The translations under genes and the position numbers were made by a program. 64,000 bases of DNA, from positions 568,001-632,000 of the forward strand of contig NC_065570.1 in assembly GCF_937616625.2 (NCBI RefSeq), read 5' to 3'. Below are positions 58,039-64,000 of the stretch, in pieces. Every line of letters begins with the position of its first letter. Positions within the stretch are counted from its first letter, which is position 1. This stretch comes from Mercurialis annua. Lineage: Eukaryota; Streptophyta; Magnoliopsida; Malpighiales; Euphorbiaceae. Under the pieces are notes generated by a model. It had not been told where the DNA came from. It was given only the letters and a program-made list of their open reading frames with translations, and ran no database searches.

Positions 58039-58887
58039 TATATAAGGTTTGTTAATTTCTCAAACTCTAAAATTTCATTATCTCTCAGCGCCTCTCTTTT
58101 TCATTTCTCTCTCTGATTCTCTCTGTCCTCTCTCCTTTTCATTTCTCTCTCGACTCGACTGAAACCCTAACCCTAACCCAGCCTCATTCTCAGTTACTCT
58201 TTGCACTTATCATAACTCAGACTCACTTCATCATCATACACACATCAATTAAACTCTAGTTTGATAGCTGCTCTTCTTGTACTCTGGATCTTTTGATTTG
58301 AAGTTATGAATCACTGAAGTCTTAACTCAAGAGCTTTCTGTGTTTTGAAAAAGAAAACGACATGCCTTTCTTTTCTTATTATTAACGATCTGTTAATTAT
58401 CAGTACAAATACGTTTATTGGTGAGTGTTTGTGCTTCAAAGTGTTCTTTTTTTTTTCATTTTCTGTTTTGTTTATTATGTAAAACTAATGGGTCTGTTTG
58501 ATTCTTGTATGTTGCTTGCATTTAATGGACATGTCATCTCATCTGTGTCTTTGAGACTGGTTTTGTGTTGATAACATCAGATCCAAAAGAAAGAGGTGAT
58601 TATTCTGAACTTTTGTTAGTTAGTTCTTCATTTTGATTATTCTGAACTTTTGTTAGTTAGTGTTATTGATGCACTTTTTTTGTGTTTAATCTCTGTTTGA
58701 GAATAAAGTGGTGGTCCTGGACCCTGGTGGAAGCTTTTTACGAGTACAACAGACCTGCTTCTTTGGCCTTTGCAGTTGCAGATCATTCGATGGCAAATTC
58801 AATGGTAAAACCATCTTCTTTACTTCTTAACTTTTTTTTTTAAGTTTTTGGATATGTACTAATGTTATTTTGTTTTTGATTTTTTAG

Positions 58888-59620
58888 ATGCCAACAGTTG
58901 AAGAAGTTGGGACTGGTAGGAGCAATATTGCTCCCACTGGGACTCCCAATGCTCTTGTTGATGTGCCATTGGTGGTAGAGGGTTCAACAATCCATCTTCC
59001 TGTGCTTGTTGTTGCTGCTGCTCCTGCTGAGGCCACTAGGATAAGGAAAAGGAAACCCATGGTTACTAGATTACTTGTTTGGGAACATTACGAGCGTGTG
59101 TATGATGAATGTGGTAGAGTCATGAGTGCTAAGTGTCTTTATTGTGCTAGAGTTTATCAATGCCATAGCAACTAGATCTATTCTTGTGTCTGTTTCTGGT
59201 TCAAAAAAGGGTGCTTCAGTTATGAAAACCAGATTCAAGAAGCATAGAAAGGAAATGGAAACTTCAAGTACTCGAAGGAGTGAACTAGAAGTATACCTTA
59301 GTGAGGATTTACTGGATGATGATATGGAGGTTTTGATTTGGTGGAAGCAAAATGCACAAAGGTTTCCAGTGCTATCCAAACTTGCTCGTGACATTCTTGC
59401 AGTTCCCATTTTCACTGTTGCATCTGAGTCTGCATTCAGTACTGGAGGCAGAGTCCTTGATAGCTTCAGGAGCTCTTTGATTCCTAAACTGGTGGAAGCT
59501 CTGGCATGCACACAAAATTGGTTCAGAGGCTTTAAAGAACCTTTTGTTGTGGAGGAAATCTTAGATGAGTTAGAGGCATTTGACAAACGTTATGCAATTC
59601 TCTCCTTTATTTTTTCTTTT
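58888..59620 (+). pseudogene. hAT transposase remnant: partial BED finger and C-terminal dimerisation domain
   Basis: An ATG just after TTTTTAG opens a frame with VWEHYERVYDECGRVMSAKC and LYCARVYQCHSN, the first half of a BED finger, then stops at 59175. A different frame from 59126 gives FKKHRKEMETSS and the hAT C-terminal block LARDILAVPIFTVASESAFS plus TGGRVLDSFRSSLIPKLVEA. The finger lacks its His/Cys half and the whole catalytic core is gone. Unlike hAT 1, the two parts are out of frame, so no fused protein is expected. The sequence kept from the C-terminus is longer than in hAT 1, so the deletions are independent. Confidence 0.8.
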
Positions 59621-61045
59621 TGTTAAACTGCCTTATATTATGTCATTGCATTCTGAACTTCTTCTCTTTGATTTTTTAATTCAGAATTGCCAAATGTTGG
59701 TCCTGTTGCAATCTGAGAAAGAGAATGACACATTTTTTTGCTTTTGGTGGATTTATAATTTGGACCTTCTGGTGGAAGCCAAATCAGATCATTGTCCCAG
59801 CCTGATGTCCCTTCTGAATGAAAACTGATCTAAGTATCAGTTAATGTCCCTGTCCCTTCTGATAATATGATTTTTGGTGGTGGAAGCAAAAACTAATGCT
59901 GAATTTTGTTCAAACTTCAAAGTATGAACTTCTAACTTTTAAACTCTTGTACTTTATTTACTGACGTATTTTATTTTATAATGCTTTAATATCTTTTGGT
60001 TTGAAAACCTTGTTTAACTCAATCTTTTTTGTAAATATGATGCATTACTCAGTTTTAACTTTCTCTTTTAAAACTAGTTGTCTTTTGTTTTTCAAAGTTC
60101 AAACTTTGAACTCTACTTTTCTCAGTTTTAAATCTTTTAAAACTATATTGACTGCTCTGAATCTTTTCCTCTTTTTAATTCAGTTTCAAAATTGTTTATA
60201 ATCTTCATTTTTGGGCTATGATAATGCTTCCACCACAAACTGAAATTGTAAGGCCTGCATAGTTGTGATATGATATTTTAATGGCACATTTTTTGAGCCA
60301 CCATATCATTTGTTCGCCTTACAAATGACCAGAAAAGCACTAGACTGAGCCCCCGTTTTTATAACCTTTTTTAAAAAACTACACTTATGTTTTTAATTAG
60401 TACAATTTTTAATTTCAATAATTAGAAGTTGTTGTCTTTCAATTTTAAAACAGCTTCTCCATTAATGTCCATTTTTTTGCCTGGGCTTCAACTGAAAGTG
60501 ATGAAAGAGACTGACTGTGTACATACAACACAGAGAGACTATGCAATTGGTTTGAACTTGAAAATTTGGAAGCAGCTTCTTTTTATTGCTTTCATTGAAT
60601 CATTTTTTTGATTATTTGAACTGTGTAATTTTTGAATATTTCTATTGTTTTGTATATTGCTACTTTCTGATTCATGAGGGAATTTTTATATAATTGTATT
60701 AGTAGTTATGTACTATTAATAGGGGAAAACTTGTAACTAATTTAAGGATGGGGGTATAGATCATTTGATACATTACAAGTATGTAATTCTGTAATATTTT
60801 ATACTTTACTGTCTTTACAGTCTATTTGATGACTATTTATTAAAGGGTCATGATAAGGCCCAAACCGAAATACCGAGCCGACACCGAACCGAACTGAACC
60901 GACAATTTTTGGTTAAAAATTAATCGATTTTCAATTTTATATTATGCAATTTGGTTTCAAATATGTCTTAAATCGATATAGTCGGTTTTCAATTTTTAGG
61001 AACCGAACCGAACCAAACCGACCGACACACACCCCTACTTTCGTA

Positions 61046-61766
61046 TACTCTTAAGTATTGTCTGATCCAAACTTAGGTTTGTATTTCTCTATTGTAATAT
61101 TCTCTCTGTTATTACTTATTACCATATAAATTATACAGTTTAATATGTAATATTAATATATTATGAAGTAAATATCAATATAATTAGAAAAAATAATGAA
61201 GGGAGAATAATAAAAAAAACACCAGCAAGCATAAAGTTTTTCTTTTGAATAATAATTATAGCTTAAGCAGGGGTGGAATTAGAAATTTTAAAATGAAATA
61301 ATTTGTTGGTACTATTTTTTTAAAGAGCGAATTGTATAGAAATTAAATTATAATAACCATTTTTTTAAAGAAAAGAGTTGAAGGAGTATATTTGACTTTT
61401 CAAAAAAATTGAGGGGGAGGACGCCACCTTAATCTTAAGGCTGGATCCGCCCCTGAGTGTAAGATCAAATGGGTCCTGACTAAATTTGATATATTTATAT
61501 ATAATTTAAAGAATAAGATATAAACATTTGCTATATAGTGTACGCCGAGAAGGCAATAACAAGATATCAATCGAAAATAGGAGAAAAATATGAAGTCTGC
61601 ACGACGGATAACCTCTAGTCGCTAAAGTTTTTTTTCTTCTTTTAATTGAAAAGGAAAAATATCAATTCAGTCCTTAATATATATATGTATTCAATGAAAG
61701 ACTTCTAAAGAATTAATTTGTAAAATATTAAAGGCATTTTCAAATCTTTTGCCATTAAAAAAAGAA
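61046..61766. other. Intergenic region
   Basis: AT-rich. The phrase AAAGACTTCTAAAGAATTAATTTGTAAAATA near 61695 is repeated with changes near 62608, indicating a dispersed duplication. No gene was seen. Confidence 0.45.
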
Positions 61767-61775
61767 CATACTCCT

Positions 61776-61859
61776 TAAAAAAAAGAGACAATGGGATTCA
61801 AACCAAGGTCATGAGTAAAGTAGAAGGATTTGAGCCGCTAAGCCACCAAACATAATTGG
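61776..61859 (-). mobile_element. tRNA-derived SINE-like copy, minus strand
   Basis: Reversed, it reads GTTTGGTGGCTTAGCGGCTC (A-box TGGCTTAGCGG), then GGTTTGAATCCC (B-box) and CATTGTCTC followed by T residues. It ends in oligo-T on its sense strand, unlike the A-tailed SINE family in the Pack-MULE-like element. Confidence 0.6.
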
Positions 61860-61952
61860 TAAATGGTAAGACAGTTTTTAAAAGAATTTTGTTTTCATGC
61901 AAACCTAATATAATAATATCTCTCATTTTCCTCCTTTCTTTAGACAATAGAA

Positions 61953-62340
61953 ATGGCGGCACCGTTTGAAAGTTTGCAGGTGGGGTTTTTTGAGTTTTAT
62001 TTGCAAGAGGAGGCCAGTGAAGCAAATGGAGTACGCTTCAATCATTTCATTGATAGCATAAGAGGAAGTCGTTTGATCAAGCGGGGTGTTCTACACTCAC
62101 AGAGAGTTGATTTTTCTCTGCTCAAAAGGCAAATCGTTCATACCGATAGAAAAATTGAAGGTTATAGATTTATTGTTATAACATTGATTATGACTGATTT
62201 CTATTTGGAGTTCAAGGTAATTTCTTCATCCCTCTATTTAATTGGGTTCCGATGCAGTGGTTACACGGAATGGTTAAAGATTGATTGGAGATCCAAGAAG
62301 ACAGCTGCATATCGCAATTCTAAGCTGATTAATATGTCTG
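61953..62340 (+). CDS. Unassigned exon-like frame (possible gene fragment)
   Basis: ATG 61953 opens MAAPFESLQVGFFEFYLQEE and runs through ANGVRFNHFIDSIRGSRLIK and LLKRQIVHTDRK to a possible donor at 62216 (TTCAAG/GTAATT). A second stretch reading YTEWLKIDWRSKKTAAYRNS ends before GTAAGT at 62340. The composition is more protein-like than the surroundings, but I do not recognise a family. The second stretch could be out of phase with the first. It could be a captured fragment or a decayed gene. Confidence 0.25.
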
Positions 62341-62404
62341 TAAGTCATAAGAATAGTGTATGCTGAATTTCATTAGATGGTTTAAAAGATTCATTTAACA
62401 AAAT

Positions 62405-63235
62405 TATCAAATTTTACACACACACAAAAATTCGAATCAGGTTGCATTGTGTCGAAAACACAACTCAAAAACATTATTACAATACCAATCATGTGTTTAC
62501 TTGAGTCCTTTAGGCTTGATTCAATTAGTAACCGTGAGAGCGAAGCTTTTAGAGATGGGATCAGTTTTGCTACTGAAAATTTAATCTCTGAGAATTTATT
62601 CAATAAAAGACTTCTAAAAAATTAATTTGTAAAATATAAAGGTTATTTGTGAACTTTTTTTCTTATATATAAAATATTAAGGGCATTTGTGAACTTTTTC
62701 ACGACGGATAACTTCAAATTGTACACGAGAGTTTTGAATTTTGTGAATCTAACTTTTCTATTCTCCAAACATTTTTATAATTTCATATGGAATTTAATTG
62801 TTATTAGTCATTTATTTCAAATAAGGCTAAGGATAGAGCCAAGGTGAGACGAGATGCGTCGGCCGCCCCATCTGACAGACATATACTCTCACTGTTTCTT
62901 TCCACGGTTGCTTCCCCACTTTTCCACCGAGGAGCTGTAAGCATAATTCGTCCATGAGTGTGAAAAATTTGGCGTTTGAGCTAAAAAAAATTGACTATGT
63001 TTGATTATAATAAATCCTTTTTGATTGCACCACTCTTTCTTATACTATTTATGAAGTCATTGAAGAGTGCTTCACTTGGCACTCGTAAACCCAATTCAAA
63101 ATATGTGACCTGTAAACTCTCATAAAGTAATGCCGCCATTTTTGATTGTTTAAAGAAACGAGGATGAAAATGGGAAATTTTATTATATAAGATATGTTGT
63201 GTAAAACAAGATTCTCATTAAAGGTGTCATATCAT
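62405..63235. other. Intergenic region
   Basis: No gene was recognised. A GC-richer patch at about 62836-62950 (GACGAGATGCGTCGGCCGCC) stands out from the AT background but has no sustained frame. Confidence 0.4.
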
Positions 63236-63241
63236 TTAACA

Positions 63242-63312
63242 ATTAGGTTTGGTGGTTTAACGGCTCAAACTGCTACCTTTTTCTCATTCATCTCGGTTCG
63301 ATCCAAACATTA
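63242..63312 (+). mobile_element. tRNA-derived SINE-like copy, plus strand
   Basis: GTTTGGTGGTTTAACGGCTC and a B-box GGTTCGATCC, then T/C-rich sequence. Same family as 61776-61859 in opposite orientation. A further truncated minus copy (GACACAATGGGATTCGAACT) lies at about 63432-63452. Confidence 0.55.
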
Positions 63313-63591
63313 TATATTCTTCTTCTTTTTTAATGACAAAAGATTTAAGTAGTTTCTATAAAAGTATAAATAAATCTTTGAACTAAATTTTTGGATAATC
63401 AAATAAATCTTTGAACATACTCCTTAAAAAAAGACACAATGGGATTCGAACTAATTGTGCAGTTTTAAAAATAGAGGGGTTTAATTATCCAAAAATTTAG
63501 TTCAAATATATCTTGAGGAATACTTATAAATTAAATTTACGTTTAAATTTAATTTACGTATTTTCAACTAATAAAATCCTTACACGTGGCT

Positions 63592-64000
63592 TATAAAAAT
63601 ACGGGTATTACATCATGTTATGCAATTCATATAAAACAATTCGCATTTAGAAAACAATGCATTTTCAGTACATTAAAAGTAAACACATATAAACTCATTA
63701 CTTGCTATTCCAAAAACGTTAATCACACGACTCCTTGTCCGGTAGCTGGTTGCCTCGCCGGATCTAGGAAACAAAAAAATATAACTCGAGTAAGAATATA
63801 ATTCTATATACATTCTAGACTCGAGATATAAACATATACGTAACTCATCGAGTTCTAACCGCGTCTAATCTCATTTCATTCCTTCGTTAGTTATCGACAT
63901 TCGATACTATCTCTATACGACTTTACATTTACGACTTAAACCTTAAATCTAAATGTCTCACTCTGTATATCAAACCCTAATTGTATTCTATGTCCAAATT
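63592..64000 (-). other. Possible LTR edge near the window end
   Basis: ACACGTGGCTTATAAAAATA followed by CGGGTATTACA resembles the minus-strand start TGTAATACCC of the gypsy LTRs in this window. No partner end is available, so this is only a hint. Confidence 0.2.

Larger units (their letters stand above)
57751..61037 (+). mobile_element. hAT transposon 2 (3.3 kb, intact ends)
   Basis: TIR TAGGGGTGTG at both ends, and a perfect 8-bp duplication CTTTCGTA (57743-57750 and 61038-61045). CCGAACCGAACC subterminal repeats, a TATA-like TATATAAGG (58039-58047), a CCCTAACCCTAACCC telobox leader (about 58165) and an ATG after an intron parallel hAT element 1. GTGGAAGC occurs six times. The transposase is deleted and frameshifted, so it is non-autonomous. 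Confidence 0.93.

Overview
The window is nuclear DNA of a eudicot plant. It is strongly AT-rich, its genes have GT-AG introns, and most of it is transposable elements, many nested and with intact target-site duplications (TSDs). There are no prokaryotic features. Only three host genes look intact: two tandem pectate lyase genes of the pollen-allergen (Amb a 1-like) type on + (4582-6209 and 25607-27145) and, directly downstream and convergent, a small membrane-anchored galacturonan-binding (GUB_WAK) protein gene on - (27440-29374). All three products are predicted to act at or on pectin in the cell wall.

Layout. 1-4230: MULE-type MITEs, one carrying a small CACTA-like insert. 4230-6209: a perfect 17-bp-arm hairpin and pectate lyase 1. 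7728-8952: a MITE within a MITE. 9158-12405: a MITE split by a 2.9-kb Ty3/gypsy solo LTR. 13538-17246: hAT element 1 (8-bp TSD), with a BED-plus-dimerisation ORF that lacks the catalytic core. 18178-24470: a 6.3-kb Pack-MULE-like element (9-bp TSD) carrying fragments resembling presenilin, PPR, LITTLE ZIPPER and ICT1-type release-factor genes, a duplicated coiled-coil exon, SINEs and a long AGTAAAC-rich repeat field. 25607-29374: pectate lyase 2 and the GUB_WAK gene, which has a PIF/Harbinger MITE in its second intron.

30269-45013 is a 14.7-kb CACTA element (TSD GAC) with a TNP2 gene, a Transposase_24-like gene and a long structured foldback upstream of TNP2. Its TNP2 exon is split by a young, apparently non-autonomous gypsy element (33950-43180, TSD TGAAC, two 2356-bp LTRs) in minus orientation. 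45014-57750 holds two more MULE MITEs, an (AT)n microsatellite and a gag-only Copia element (49270-53767, TSD ATATC). 57751-61037 is hAT element 2 (TSD CTTTCGTA), related to hAT 1. 61046-64000 holds SINE copies, one unassigned exon-like ORF and a possible LTR edge.

The most unusual items are the multi-gene Pack-MULE, the about 280-nt foldback in the CACTA leader, an 8-bp motif (GTGGAAGC) dispersed through both hAT elements, the core-less but still open hAT ORF, and 15-16-bp insertions flanked by 13-18-bp duplications that match only the 3' tail of a local SINE family. All calls come from reading the sequence; no database search was possible.
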